Source: Phycisphaerae bacterium
GTDB lineage: Bacteria > Planctomycetota > Phycisphaerae > Sedimentisphaerales > Anaerobacaceae
Assembly: GCA_016782865.1 (NCBI GenBank)
Contig: JADHXR010000031.1
Span: forward strand, 1 to 54,383
DNA length: 54,383 nt
Reading direction: 5' to 3'
Position numbers and translations under genes: made by a program. Below are positions 36,923-46,282 of this stretch, piece after piece. Every line of letters begins with the position of its first letter. Position 1 is the stretch's first letter. The notes beneath the pieces were generated by a model that worked only from the letters and a program-made list of their open reading frames with translations, was not told the origin of the DNA and did no database searches.

Positions 36923-38145
36923 CCGCAGCATTGCTCGGATGCAATCGGTTCGTTCTGCCCTGTGAGTTCATAGGTGTCATTTGCGATTGCAGCCTGCTCA
37001 TTCGTCGGGATGACAAAGACCGCAACTCTGCTATCATCGGCGCTAATTTCGGTTTCCGTTGCTCTGGTCTCCTTGTTTATCGCCAGATCAAGCTCGATGC
37101 CTATCTGAGTCATGTCGCTGCATATCTGGCTGCGCAGGTACACGGCGTTCTCTCCTATTCCGCCCGTGAAGACTACTGCATCAACTACACCGAGCACGGC
37201 GGCGTAGGCGCCTATGTACTTCTTGATACGGTAGCAGAAAACGTCGATAGCCAGCCTCGCTCGTTCATGACCCTCTTCGGCAAGTTCCACGAGGTTTCGC
37301 ACGTCGTTCGAGGCGCCCGATATTCCGAACAGTCCGCTTTGCTTGTTGCACAGCGTCTTCAATTTGTTTACGTCGTAGCCCTTGTCGCCAAGATAGAAGA
37401 GTATCGCCGGGTCGAGGTCGCCCGAGCGCGTCCCCATCGGTACGCCCTCGAGGGGTGTGAAGCCCATGGATGTATCGACCGACCGGCCCTTTTTTACAGC
37501 GGTGATGGAGCAGCCGTTCCCGAGATGGCACGTAATTACGTTGATATCGTATTTCTCTCTGCCCATCAGGGCGGCGGCGCGCCGGGCGACATATCTATGA
37601 GATACGCCGTGGAAGCCGTATCTGCGGATGTGGTACTTCTCGTAAAGCTCGTACGGTAGAGCATACATGTACGCAACTTCCGGGATGGTAGAGTGAAACG
37701 CCGTGTCGAAGCAAGCGACCTGCGGCACGTCGGGCACTCTGCGCTGAACGGCCCGGATGCCCGCAAGGTTGGGAGGATTGTGAAGCGGAGCGAGATCGGC
37801 AAATTTCTCGATGGATGTGATCACCGCCTCATCGACGACGACCGAACCGGTGAACTCCTCGCCTCCGTGAACGACCCGGTGGCCGACGCCGCCGATTTGA
37901 GAGAGACACTTTATGACTCCTACATCCTCTCGCACGAGAGTCTCAAGCACAAGCTCCATCGCATCTTCGACGTCTTTGACCTGTGTCTGCTGCGTGTAGG
38001 TCTTATCGGCGAAGAAATGAGCGAGTTCCGAGTTCTTTTCTCCAATTCTTTCCACAGACCCCCGCACCAGAACCTCCGCCTGCGGCATATCATACAGATA
38101 ATACTTGACCGAGGAACTGCCGGCGTTGATGACAAGCACTTTCAT
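36919..38145 (-). CDS. ackA: Acetate kinase
   Basis: AckA transfers phosphate from acetyl-phosphate to ADP, giving acetate and ATP. The protein has 408 residues, the normal family length. Signatures: VINAGSSSVKYYLY at the N-terminus; HRVVHGGEEF; YGFHGVSHRYV; HLGNGCSI; DTSMGFTPLEG; TGGIGENA near the C-terminus. It starts 8 nt after the pta stop, so the two form a pta-ackA operon. Its stop codon overlaps that of the convergent heparinase gene by 3 nt. This is the main route for making ATP from acetyl-CoA in a fermentative cell. Confidence 0.98.
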   Translation of the reverse strand: MKVLVINAGSSSVKYYLYDMPQAEVLVRGSVERIGEKNSELAHFFADKTYTQQTQVKDVEDAMELVLETLVREDVGVIKCLSQIGGVGHRVVHGGEEFTGSVVVDEAVITSIEKFADLAPLHNPPNLAGIRAVQRRVPDVPQVACFDTAFHSTIPEVAYMYALPYELYEKYHIRRYGFHGVSHRYVARRAAALMGREKYDINVITCHLGNGCSITAVKKGRSVDTSMGFTPLEGVPMGTRSGDLDPAILFYLGDKGYDVNKLKTLCNKQSGLFGISGASNDVRNLVELAEEGHERARLAIDVFCYRIKKYIGAYAAVLGVVDAVVFTGGIGENAVYLRSQICSDMTQIGIELDLAINKETRATETEISADDSRVAVFVIPTNEQAAIANDTYELTGQNEPIASEQCCG

Positions 38146-38153
38146 TATTCGTT

Positions 38154-39194
38154 TTACCCTTTCACTGTCTGTAATTCAGGTCCCTTCTGATTGGGACTCG
38201 CATCTTCCAGTAATTGCCCCAGAGTCAATACCACCGTTGCGACTATGTCGCTGACGCTTGCTCCCCTCGAAAGATCGGCGATGGGTTTTGCAAATCCCTG
38301 GAGGAACGGCCCGATAGCCTGGGCCCTGGCGGCATATTGCGTTAGCTTATAGGCGATATTCCCTGAATTGAGATCGGGGAAAATGATGACGTTCGCTCTT
38401 CCCGCCACCTCGCTGTGGTCCTTTACCTTCTTGGCGGCTACTGCCGGGACTATAGCTGAATCCAACTGGAATTCGCCGTCGATGGCCAGCTCAGGCTCGC
38501 GGGCACGCGCTATTTCCAGGGCTTGTCTAACTTTTTCCACGCTCGGGGCCGAGGCGCTTCCCTTGGTGGAAAAGGATAGCATGGCTACTCGCGGCCGCTC
38601 GCAAAGGAGTTTGCCTGCGCTGCGGGCCGATGCAAGAGCTATGTCGGCGAGCTGCTCGGCATCGGGGTCTATGTTGACCGCGCAGTCGGCGTAGATGAAA
38701 GCTCTGTCCTTCTCGCCGAGGAAATCGGGGATCGTCATAAGGAAATAGCTCGAAGGAGTCTTCATCCCCGGGACTAATCCCACGGTCAGAATTCCCGCCT
38801 GGATAACAGTTGTCGTCGGACCTGCGACACCACCCACCGAGGCGCCGGCATCGCCGCAAGCCACCATCATGCCCGCATAGAACAGGGGCTTGACCACTAT
38901 GCGCTTCGCCACGGTGACAGAGACACCGTCTCTTCGGCGGCTGTACTGTTCGGCGTAGATATCGGCCTTCTCGCTTGTCTTCGGATCTATGGTCTGGATG
39001 CCGTCAAGGCCGACGCCGGCTTTCTTGATCGCCGCGGCGATCTGCTCAGGTCTGCCCAGCACAATCGGCCGGGCGATTGCCTCGTCCAGGAGTATCCGGG
39101 CGGCCTGGATTATCCGCTCGTCCCTGCCCTCCGGCAAAACAACCGATAGATTCTTGCCCCTGACTCTCTCCGTAAAGCTGCTGACAATGTCCAT
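38154..39194 (-). CDS. pta: Phosphate acetyltransferase
   Basis: Pta converts acetyl-CoA and phosphate to acetyl-phosphate and CoA. It is the short, single-domain form (346 residues from the ATG at 39194; a TTG at 39224 is in frame). Family landmarks: VVLPEGRDERIIQAARILL, an AGMMVACGDAGASVGG stretch, the active region SSYFLMT...ADCAVNIDPDAEQLADIA, and the terminal FPDLNSGNIAYKL. It is first in the pta-ackA operon. Confidence 0.96.
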   Translation of the reverse strand: MDIVSSFTERVRGKNLSVVLPEGRDERIIQAARILLDEAIARPIVLGRPEQIAAAIKKAGVGLDGIQTIDPKTSEKADIYAEQYSRRRDGVSVTVAKRIVVKPLFYAGMMVACGDAGASVGGVAGPTTTVIQAGILTVGLVPGMKTPSSYFLMTIPDFLGEKDRAFIYADCAVNIDPDAEQLADIALASARSAGKLLCERPRVAMLSFSTKGSASAPSVEKVRQALEIARAREPELAIDGEFQLDSAIVPAVAAKKVKDHSEVAGRANVIIFPDLNSGNIAYKLTQYAARAQAIGPFLQGFAKPIADLSRGASVSDIVATVVLTLGQLLEDASPNQKGPELQTVKG

Positions 39195-39409
39195 CCTGTA
39201 ACTTCCCTGTTCCAGCCAATTCAAGAATCATACATATTACTTTATATCGTCAGTTTCCAATTCCGCCATGATAGGAAATAAAATGAAGCCGCGGAGTCAT
39301 ACTCTTGTGAGCTTACAGCGTTGGCGCAGAACATGCAACCGTGTGAATCGAACTTTTCACCATTTTCCCAGAAAAAATGCGCGCCCCGCCCCACTTTCTT
39401 CGGTCCGCG

Positions 39410-42397
39410 TCACTCAATCCGCTCATCTTCGCTGCGGATCGGGACGAAGCCGCGGCGCATTGTGTTCTCGGTCACGGTGCGCGGGTCCATGAACTGGAGC
39501 AGATAGTCGGGCCCGCCCGCCTTCGAGCCGACTCCCGACATCTTGAATCCGCCGAACGGCTGTCTTTCTACTATTGCCCCCGTGCAGCCGCGGTTGATGT
39601 AAAGGTTGCCCACTCGAAATTCGCGCCGGCACTGCTCGATGTGTTTGGGGCTGCGGCTGAACACGCCCCCTGTCAGAGCAAATCGCGTGGAGTTGGCCCA
39701 GTCAATGGCCTGGTCGAAGTCTGCGACTCGCATGACCGCCAGGACGGGACCGAACACTTCCTCCTGGGCCAGGCGATGCTTCGGAGTAATGCCTTCGACG
39801 ATTGTTATGGGGACATAATAGCCTTCACCCGGCACGTCGCTTGAATAAAGAATGGTCCCCTCTTTTCCAGCGATCTCGATGTATTGCATGATAGACTTGC
39901 GGGCGGCTTCGTCGATGACCGGGCCCATGAAATTTGCGGGATCCTCAGCAGGCCCTACGCGAACCGAACGAGCGGCAGAAATCAGACGCTCGATGAAGCG
40001 GTTATACACCGTGTCGAGCACAATGACGCGCGAGCACGCAGAGCATTTCTGTCCCTGATATGCAAACGCCGAGTCGACAACATGCGGGACCACCTCGTCG
40101 AGATCGGCATCGTCGTCGACGATTACTGCGTTCTTGCCGCCCATCTCGGCGACGACTTTTTTTGCAGACCGCTGACCTTCGGGCGTGCGGGCCGCCCGTT
40201 CGATTATCCTAAGCCCAACCTGCATGGAACCCGTGAAGGCGATCATACTGATCTGAGGATGATCTATGAGAAAATCTCCCATGACCGCTCCTGAACCGGG
40301 GGTGTAGTTGAAGACTCCGGGCGGCAGGCCCGCTTCCTGCAGGATTTCCATCAGCGTGTATCCGACGACGGGGGTCTGGTTGGAGGGTTTGTAGATAACG
40401 CAATTGCCGGCGACTATCGCCGCGGCGGACATTCCGCAACTAATAGCAAGGGGGAAATTCCACGGTGCGATTACCGCGGCAACGCCCTTGGGCTGGTAGA
40501 AATACTCATTCACCTCTCCCGGGGCATGACCCAAATATCGCCGCTTCGACAACCGGAGCATCTCGCGGGCATAGTACTCCAGAAAATCAATCGCTTCGCC
40601 CACATCGTTGTAGGCCTGGTTCCATTGCTTGGACGCTTCGAGCACCTGCCAGGCGGACAGCTCGTAAATTCGATTCCGCGCGATCCGAGCCGCCTTGATG
40701 AGATAGCCGGCCCGCTCGCGGGGCGACGTGTCGCGCCATGTCTGAAAAGCATCTTGTGCCGCACTTATGGCATCTTCGATCTCCTTCGTTCGGGCCTGGC
40801 AGACGCGACCTATGACCTCGCGCGGCCGCCCCGGGTTTACCGACTCGACAAGAGTGCCCGTATCCACTTCTTCGCCGCCGATGAATAGCAGGTACGTCTT
40901 ACCAAGTTTCTTTCTGGTCTCGGCGATGGCGGCGCTGAAGGCGTCTCGAACCTCGGGCAGGGAAAAATCGGCGACCGGCTCATTGACAAACCTGTCCGGA
41001 TCGGATTTCGCCACGGACCCGGCCGGGCCTTCTTCGAGCAACAGGTGCGGCGCCTTGAGAAGCTCCTCAAGCTCCCGCCCTTCCACATATGTCTGGCGCA
41101 GGAACGACTCGTTCGAGGTATTCTCCAGGAGCCTTCGTATCAGATAAGCCATGCCGGGCAGCAGCTCACCCTGGGGGCAATACAGCCGGACCCGGCCGGT
41201 CGTTTTCACAAGAGCGTTTCTAAACGGCTCCGCCATCCCATACAGGACTTGAAATTCGTAACGCTCGTCGGGCACTTCCAGGGCGCGGGCCAACTCCAGC
41301 ACCGAACATACTGACCGCACATTATGAGAGGCGCAGGCGAAACGGCAGAAATCGTGATTGCGAAGAATCTTCTGGGCGCAGCGTTCAAACGCGGCGTCGG
41401 TTTGGGCTTTATGCGTATATACCGGGACCGGCCAGCCGTTCTGCCGGGCGGCAACCACTTCGTAATCCCAGTAAGCGCCTTTGACAAGCCGAATGGAGAT
41501 CGGCAGGTCCTGCCGGCGAGCCCAGTCCAGCATCTGATCGATGTCCCGGTCGCAGCTCTTGAGATAAACCTGCATCGCCAGGCCGATGTGCGGATAATCT
41601 TTGAACTCAGCATCGCTGCGCAGCCGACGATATAATTCGAACGTGATCTCCTTGTGCTTTCGCATTTCTATGTCGATGCACATCGAGCCGTTCAGTTCGA
41701 CAATCTTGCGGTAGACGGGCCGGAGCCGATCCAGAATGTGCCCCACCGAGCCTTCGAAATCGGCAGCGTTGATTTGGGAATAAAGTGACGAAGGCTTGAT
41801 TGAGAGATCGATCTGAGGAGCGTAGCCCCAATCCAAGGCCGAATCGCCCCCGCCGAGGGCCGGCCAATTCGCCTGCGCATGCTCGAGCCCTTCAAGCAAA
41901 CGTATGTAGTTATCGGCATACGAATCCGCCTCCTGCTCACTGACGGTGGCCTCGCCGAGAACATCCAGCGTGAAGGCAAAACCCTTACGCCGGAATTTGC
42001 CGATGTTCTTAACCGTATCGGGGATCGAATTGCCGATGATGAACTGGCGGGCCATGCTCTCGAGATTTTTCCGGATCGTCGAGCCCAACAGCTTCATGCC
42101 GAGGCGACCGCCAATGTTGACGCTCTTTGCGCCCAACCTCAGTACTGCCGGTACGTTCTCGCCCTCGGAGAAATATTCGCCGATGTGCTCGCCGAGCATC
42201 TGCTCGTTGGTCAGACAGGGCAGCACGTCGATGAAGCGGAAGAGCTGGAGCTTGAAATCCTCGTGGCTCATGCTCCAGTCCATCAGCCTGCCGGTCCACC
42301 AGTTCTTGTTGAACACCGAGGGGGCCTCGTCACCGAGCGCTGCGAAAAGCTCCCTTCCGCAGGCAAGTATGCTTGCCTCGAGCTTGTCTCTGTCCAT
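39410..42397 (-). CDS. putA: Bifunctional proline dehydrogenase / L-glutamate gamma-semialdehyde dehydrogenase
   Basis: This 995-residue fusion oxidises proline to P5C and then to glutamate. Residues about 30-440 form the FAD-dependent proline dehydrogenase barrel (RLVKGAYWDYE; FACASHN; YEFQVLYGMAEPFR; YCPQGELLPGMAYL). Residues about 480-985 form the aldehyde dehydrogenase (APWNFPLA; catalytic Glu in EMGGKNAV near 753; catalytic Cys in GQKCSACSR near 782). There is no N-terminal DNA-binding domain as in enterobacterial PutA, so it is a purely enzymatic type. The ATG at 42397 has AAGG 8-9 nt upstream. It lies 215 nt upstream of pta on the same strand. Some relatives in anaerobes may run on other semialdehydes. 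Confidence 0.94.
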   Translation of the reverse strand: MDRDKLEASILACGRELFAALGDEAPSVFNKNWWTGRLMDWSMSHEDFKLQLFRFIDVLPCLTNEQMLGEHIGEYFSEGENVPAVLRLGAKSVNIGGRLGMKLLGSTIRKNLESMARQFIIGNSIPDTVKNIGKFRRKGFAFTLDVLGEATVSEQEADSYADNYIRLLEGLEHAQANWPALGGGDSALDWGYAPQIDLSIKPSSLYSQINAADFEGSVGHILDRLRPVYRKIVELNGSMCIDIEMRKHKEITFELYRRLRSDAEFKDYPHIGLAMQVYLKSCDRDIDQMLDWARRQDLPISIRLVKGAYWDYEVVAARQNGWPVPVYTHKAQTDAAFERCAQKILRNHDFCRFACASHNVRSVCSVLELARALEVPDERYEFQVLYGMAEPFRNALVKTTGRVRLYCPQGELLPGMAYLIRRLLENTSNESFLRQTYVEGRELEELLKAPHLLLEEGPAGSVAKSDPDRFVNEPVADFSLPEVRDAFSAAIAETRKKLGKTYLLFIGGEEVDTGTLVESVNPGRPREVIGRVCQARTKEIEDAISAAQDAFQTWRDTSPRERAGYLIKAARIARNRIYELSAWQVLEASKQWNQAYNDVGEAIDFLEYYAREMLRLSKRRYLGHAPGEVNEYFYQPKGVAAVIAPWNFPLAISCGMSAAAIVAGNCVIYKPSNQTPVVGYTLMEILQEAGLPPGVFNYTPGSGAVMGDFLIDHPQISMIAFTGSMQVGLRIIERAARTPEGQRSAKKVVAEMGGKNAVIVDDDADLDEVVPHVVDSAFAYQGQKCSACSRVIVLDTVYNRFIERLISAARSVRVGPAEDPANFMGPVIDEAARKSIMQYIEIAGKEGTILYSSDVPGEGYYVPITIVEGITPKHRLAQEEVFGPVLAVMRVADFDQAIDWANSTRFALTGGVFSRSPKHIEQCRREFRVGNLYINRGCTGAIVERQPFGGFKMSGVGSKAGGPDYLLQFMDPRTVTENTMRRGFVPIRSEDERIE

Positions 42398-42758
42398 GCT
42401 CAATTACCTTACAAAGAATCCATTCACCTCAAGCATCTCACTTCGCAGACTATACCAGCAACGTCGCAACCTCGCCAGCAACTAAGGCCGTGCAAAACAA
42501 TAACTTACCGATTCTCCATCTCACCTTCAGGCCGTCTTTGGCCGTTCCTCAATCGCGAAATCCTCAACGTAGGCCCGCTACGCTTGCGGTTTCGCTCAAT
42601 CGATCACGGCCAAATCCAACCTGAATCTGAGCGGATACTTCGGCAACTTATTGTTTTACACAACCTAAGTAAAACGCGCACATTTTACTTCTTGTGTTGA
42701 GATTATTCTTGGTCTATATTGTCACCCGGCAGAACAAAAGAAATATGAGGTTCTCTTA
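42398..42758. other. Divergent intergenic region between putA-like and nitroreductase genes
   Basis: No gene is seen. It contains the second copy of a fold-back repeat (42537-42614) and must hold two divergent promoters. I could not identify well-formed boxes. Confidence 0.4.
42537..42614. repeat. Fold-back intergenic repeat, copy B
   Basis: This 78-bp element is bounded by TTTGGCCGT (42537-42545) and ACGGCCAAA (42606-42614), a perfect 9-bp inverted repeat. Internal words TCCTCAATCGCG and CGCTCAATCG match copy A at 26432-26521. The middle differs in length. Confidence 0.65.
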
Positions 42759-43271
42759 ATGACTGTACTTGAGACTATTCGTAAACGATACTCCTGCCGG
42801 GCGTATCAGCAAAAGAGCATCGAGCCCGATAAGCTCGATACCATTCTGGAAGCGGCCCGGCTGGCGCCTTCGGCCAGGAACATGCAGGATTGGCGTTTTG
42901 TCGTCGCCACCGACAGCCAAATCAAACGCCAGGTCGCCGAGACCACCAACAGGCCGGACGTGTTTGCCAAAGCCGGGGCAATCATCGCCGCGTGCAGCAA
43001 CAGCGATTACGTGATGCGGTGCGGCCAGGCGATCGCACCTATCGACGTGGCCATCGCGCTCGAGCATATCTGCCTGCAGGCAACCGACTTAGGGCTGGGC
43101 ACGTGCTGGATCGGCTCGTTCGACCCGGAAAAAGTCCGATCGATATTGGGCATTCCGGCCGATATCGAGGTGATAGAATTGATGGCCGTCGGCTACCCCG
43201 CCGACAGCAAACCCGAGCCGAAACGTGAGCCGATGGAAAGAATAGTGAGCTTCGAGAAGTGGAAGTTCTGA
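42759..43271 (+). CDS. Nitroreductase family FMN-dependent oxidoreductase
   Basis: This is a 170-residue flavoprotein of the small nitroreductase class. Family marks: an N-terminal IRKRYSCRAYQ phosphate/FMN-binding motif, LAPSARNMQDWRFVV, an EHICLQATDLGLGTCWIG helix, and a C-terminal AVGYPAD. GAGG lies 8 nt before the ATG. It stands alone, followed by a tRNA gene. Members reduce nitro compounds, quinones or enones; the physiological substrate is unknown. Confidence 0.95.
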   Translation: MTVLETIRKRYSCRAYQQKSIEPDKLDTILEAARLAPSARNMQDWRFVVATDSQIKRQVAETTNRPDVFAKAGAIIAACSNSDYVMRCGQAIAPIDVAIALEHICLQATDLGLGTCWIGSFDPEKVRSILGIPADIEVIELMAVGYPADSKPEPKREPMERIVSFEKWKF

Positions 43272-43352
43272 GTCTTTCTCGCCCGCGCAACCCAAAAACC
43301 TGTTGAATTATGGAGAAGTTCCTGTAGAATAGCGTCGAAATAAGGTAATCCC

Positions 43353-43423
43353 GGGGATGTGGTGTAACGGGAGCACACCGCGGTCGCATCGCGGGAATGA
43401 GGGTTCGATTCCCTCCATCTCCA
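43353..43423 (+). tRNA. tRNA-Ala (anticodon CGC)
   Basis: The sequence folds as a cloverleaf of 71 nt including A73. The acceptor stem is GGGGATG/CATCTCC with the alanine identity pair G3:U70. The D-stem is GTGT/GCAC, the anticodon stem CCGCG/CGCGG with loop GTCGCAT (anticodon CGC), and the T-stem GAGGG/CCCTC with loop TTCGATT. CCA is not encoded. It reads GCG codons. Confidence 0.93.
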
Positions 43424-43800
43424 CTCCTAACTCTTGCACGGAGCGGCACTTAGCTGTAATGAGTGGCGAATCCAGGGTTTCCGACTTCTGCTCCAAGGTG
43501 GTCTTCTGCTCCTTACCGCTCAGTGCTGAAGATAATTGCCTGTAGTGGGACTCTTAACGTCACTGCATAACTCCAGCGCGTTTTGAGAATCATAGTTCAG
43601 TGATTCAACACTAATGTGCCGGCTACCTGAACGGCCACTTACTTCTTTGGCCTCATCTGCCAGGTTGGGTTGCGCTGCAACTTTTTCCGATTGAAAAAGG
43701 CCGATGCAGGCATTGCAAAACGAAAATGAAAAGATAAAGAATGAAAAATCGAAATAGCGGAATCCTGGCGCGCAGGGATGACTTCTTTTAATTTTGCATC

Positions 43801-43843
43801 CTTCGACTTCGCTCAGAGCCTGCCCTGAGCCTGCCGAACGGGA
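43801..43843. repeat. REP-like palindromic element
   Basis: The segment CTTCGACTTCGCTCAG...CTGAGCCTGCCGAACG has inner arms GCTCAG (43811-43816) and CTGAGC (43825-43830) and outer TTCG/CGAA. This word family is widespread as dispersed repeats in many bacterial genomes (from memory). Confidence 0.6.
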
Positions 43844-43885
43844 CGCGCTTTGCAGTTTGATTTTTGATCTTCTTGAATTTCAAAA

Positions 43886-43918
43886 GGGGCCTATGCCGAA
43901 CAGGTCGGTACAGGCCCC
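43886..43918 (-). terminator. Terminator-like hairpin after LamG-family gene 4
   Basis: The arms GGGGCCTATGCCGA (43886-43899) and TCGGTACAGGCCCC (43905-43918) form a near-perfect stem. Read on the minus strand it is followed by TTTTG, fitting an intrinsic terminator 50 nt past the gene's stop. It is the same motif as at 18362, 47754 and 49998. Confidence 0.7.
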
Positions 43919-43967
43919 CGAATCAACTGCTCAACTATCTGTCACTCCATTCGGTCTTCTTACGGAC

Positions 43968-46091
43968 CTACCGATAAAGCCTAATGTCGTCAAAGTACAT
44001 CGTACCTGTTCCGCCCGGTCCCGGCGCGCCGGGATTCCTGGTGCCGAAACCGATGGTGATTGAAAGTACGTTGGCAAGGTCCACGCCCGCAAAACGCGTC
44101 AGGTCGATGACCCACTCGTTCCATCCGGTTATCTGCGTTGCACTCGCGTCATCATGGTACACTACCGAGTTGCCAAGAGCGACAAACATCCGCTCGGCGG
44201 AATTAGACGTACTGCCACGGAACCACAACGACAACTTGGTGACGCCGTCGGCGGTCCAGTCACGCGGATAGACCAACGTCAGAGTCGCCTCGGACGTCTT
44301 GAGGTTGTTGTCGTAGCCATAGACAAGCGACTGGGCGCCGCCGTGAACGATGCTTTGCTCGGCATAAGGCGGCAGGTCATTGCCGACGAGAGCCCCGTTT
44401 GTCGTGGTCCCAAAGCCATCAATCCACTTGTCAAATATCCTGTTGCTCGCCGTCTCAGGCGGGTCAACATCATTGTAGGACTCGAAATCGTCCACTCCGA
44501 TGAAGTCAGCGGTCGTAAAGCTCCAGACAAGACCCTTGATCGTTTCAGTCGGATAGACCTCATCCACGCGCCAGGCATAGCTGCTGTCCCAGGCAAGTCC
44601 TCCGGGATCATAGCTCTCGGCACCAAGCCCCATTGGGCCTATGTACTCGGGCGAGGCTGTCGCGGCGCTGTTTACGGCGTCCGGATCGGTGCCGAAATAC
44701 AACTCATGGGAAGTGGCGTTGTCCGCCGCTGTCCAGCTCAGTGTTGCGTTCATCTGAACGTCCACCGCGCCATTGGCCGGCTGGGGATTGCCCACAGCGC
44801 CAGGAGTTGTAAAGCTCCAGATATCGCCTTTGTATGTGGTCGGGGGATCAAACTCATCGACCCGCCAGTAATAAACTTTCTCTGATTCCAGCGCAGCCGG
44901 ACTGTAGCTGGCGCTTCCCAAAGGCGCGCCGCCTGCGGCATTGTTTACCTCGTCGAAACTGGTACCCATATAGACGTTGTGCAGCTTGGCGCCGAAACCC
45001 GGTGTCCATGTAAAGACCGCGTTCGGGTCTACAAACTCAGCGCCGTCAGCCGGGTCGGGGTTGTAAGCCGTCTTCGGCGGGATCGAGAAACTCCAGACAG
45101 GCCCTTTCCACGGACTGTTCGGGTCGGCGTCGTTGACTTCGTTAATTCGCCAGTAGTAGGTTGTGCCGGGGACAAGACCATTCGGAATAGGAAATCCCGC
45201 AAAGCCGACAATGAGCGTTGTTGTGGCCTGGTTGCCCACGAACACTCCCTCTGCGCCGTCGTTGACATCGTCAAAACTCTCGCCGATATACACATCGCGC
45301 GAGACCGCAAAATCTCCTGCCCACCAACTGAGGCTCGCCCATGTTGCTTCGAGCATGGCGCCGTCTTGGGGATTGGGGCCAGACGCGTACGGCAATGGTT
45401 CACCTACTGCCTGCATATCTTGCCTGATTTCGTCCAACGTTAGAATTCGGTTATAGAGGGCAACTTCGTCGACGATACCAGCGAAGAACTCTTGACCCGG
45501 GGCTCTTGCACCAACCATGATAGAGTCATCGAGCTCATCAACAACGGGCGGACTTCCGCCTTCACCTGCTTTCTCGGCATTAAAGTATAATTCTACTCCA
45601 CTGCCCACATCATAGGTCATTGCAATGTGCGTCCAGTCAGTGGTAAGCGGTATGGAAGTAACCAGTCGTTGTGCCCACGTTCCACCTGAACGGGTCCAAA
45701 CATAGACACTCTGGTCAGCATTGACAATCACAGCCCACTTGAGGTTGCCGCCGGCGACCATGTAGTTCCAGTTTGCTGGTTGAGAAGCTTCCCTTTTTAC
45801 CCAGAACTCCACTGTGAAGGTCTCCCTCAACTGTAGAGTGTCATTGATAGGAACCCTTACATAATTTGTTCCATCAAACTCCAACGCTTTGCCATGTTTC
45901 CCATCTATCCATTTGGGATTATTGACGAGCTCTACTCCATGTTCATATGCGGAGAAGTCTCTGGGTTCTCCTGCCCCTTCGAGAAATGGGAGATATAACA
46001 CCAATGATGGGTCAGCAGCTTCTGCAGCGCTCGTTAGAACTATGCCCAGCAACAAGACAAAAGAAGCCAAACGTATTAATCTTCTGCACAT
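43968..46091 (-). CDS. Secreted LamG multimodular surface protein
   Basis: This 707-residue secreted protein starts MCRRLIRL, matching its paralogs, with GGGAGG upstream of the ATG. Module order: signal peptide; LamG (about 27-230, LVLYLPFLEGAGEP); two Ig-like units (about 235-430, YYWRINEVND and YYWRVDEFDP); a third Ig-like unit (about 435-530, HELYFGTDPDAV and YAWRVDEVYP); and a C-terminal jelly-roll-like domain (about 535-707, DDFESYNDVD to MYFDDIRLYR). There is no inserted LamG or PA14 between the second and third units, so it is the simplest member here. It is probably a glycan-binding exoprotein. Its 3' half is very similar at DNA level to those of the genes at 50111 and 52878. Confidence 0.86.
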   Translation of the reverse strand: MCRRLIRLASFVLLLGIVLTSAAEAADPSLVLYLPFLEGAGEPRDFSAYEHGVELVNNPKWIDGKHGKALEFDGTNYVRVPINDTLQLRETFTVEFWVKREASQPANWNYMVAGGNLKWAVIVNADQSVYVWTRSGGTWAQRLVTSIPLTTDWTHIAMTYDVGSGVELYFNAEKAGEGGSPPVVDELDDSIMVGARAPGQEFFAGIVDEVALYNRILTLDEIRQDMQAVGEPLPYASGPNPQDGAMLEATWASLSWWAGDFAVSRDVYIGESFDDVNDGAEGVFVGNQATTTLIVGFAGFPIPNGLVPGTTYYWRINEVNDADPNSPWKGPVWSFSIPPKTAYNPDPADGAEFVDPNAVFTWTPGFGAKLHNVYMGTSFDEVNNAAGGAPLGSASYSPAALESEKVYYWRVDEFDPPTTYKGDIWSFTTPGAVGNPQPANGAVDVQMNATLSWTAADNATSHELYFGTDPDAVNSAATASPEYIGPMGLGAESYDPGGLAWDSSYAWRVDEVYPTETIKGLVWSFTTADFIGVDDFESYNDVDPPETASNRIFDKWIDGFGTTTNGALVGNDLPPYAEQSIVHGGAQSLVYGYDNNLKTSEATLTLVYPRDWTADGVTKLSLWFRGSTSNSAERMFVALGNSVVYHDDASATQITGWNEWVIDLTRFAGVDLANVLSITIGFGTRNPGAPGPGGTGTMYFDDIRLYR

Positions 46092-46282
46092 AATAATCCT
46101 CCCAAAAAAAGGTCAACATAAAGCGACTGACAATAACCTTCATCCTGCCAGGGTGTTTTAGCCACGTTTGCCTGGGGTAGTCCTCCACGGATCGAGAGAC
46201 TATCTCCTTCCTTCGAGAGTCCGAAAAGACAAGCAGAATCCTGCCAGGCTGACCTCAAATCCACGGACTTCATCTTACCCTA
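46092..46282 (-). promoter_or_regulatory. Conserved 5' leader of LamG-family gene 4
   Basis: This minus-strand leader of about 190 nt has the purine-rich element AAGGAAGGAG at 46213-46204. Near the gene it contains AGTCGCTTTATGTTGACC before the ribosome site. A close match to the latter (AGTCGCTTCATGTTAACC) precedes the gene starting at 52711, linking that gene to the same leader family. Confidence 0.5.

Larger units (their letters stand above)
43424..43967. other. Intergenic region with repeats between tRNA-Ala and LamG-family gene 4
   Basis: No real gene is seen. Contents: a partial match to the 26432/42537 fold-back repeat near 43757-43779, a REP-like element at 43801-43843, and a terminator-like hairpin at 43886-43918. 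Open frames across the REP element (for example one starting MHPSTSLRACPEPAER) are typical spurious products of such repeats. Confidence 0.5.

Noticed and set aside
43308..43496. Minus-strand frame across the tRNA (contains MEGIEPSFPRC)
   Set aside because: This peptide type is a well-known spurious product of reading a tRNA gene on the opposite strand.
43794..44063. Frame beginning MHPSTSLRACPEPAER
   Set aside because: It is the translation of a REP-like repeat and runs antisense into the end of a real gene.
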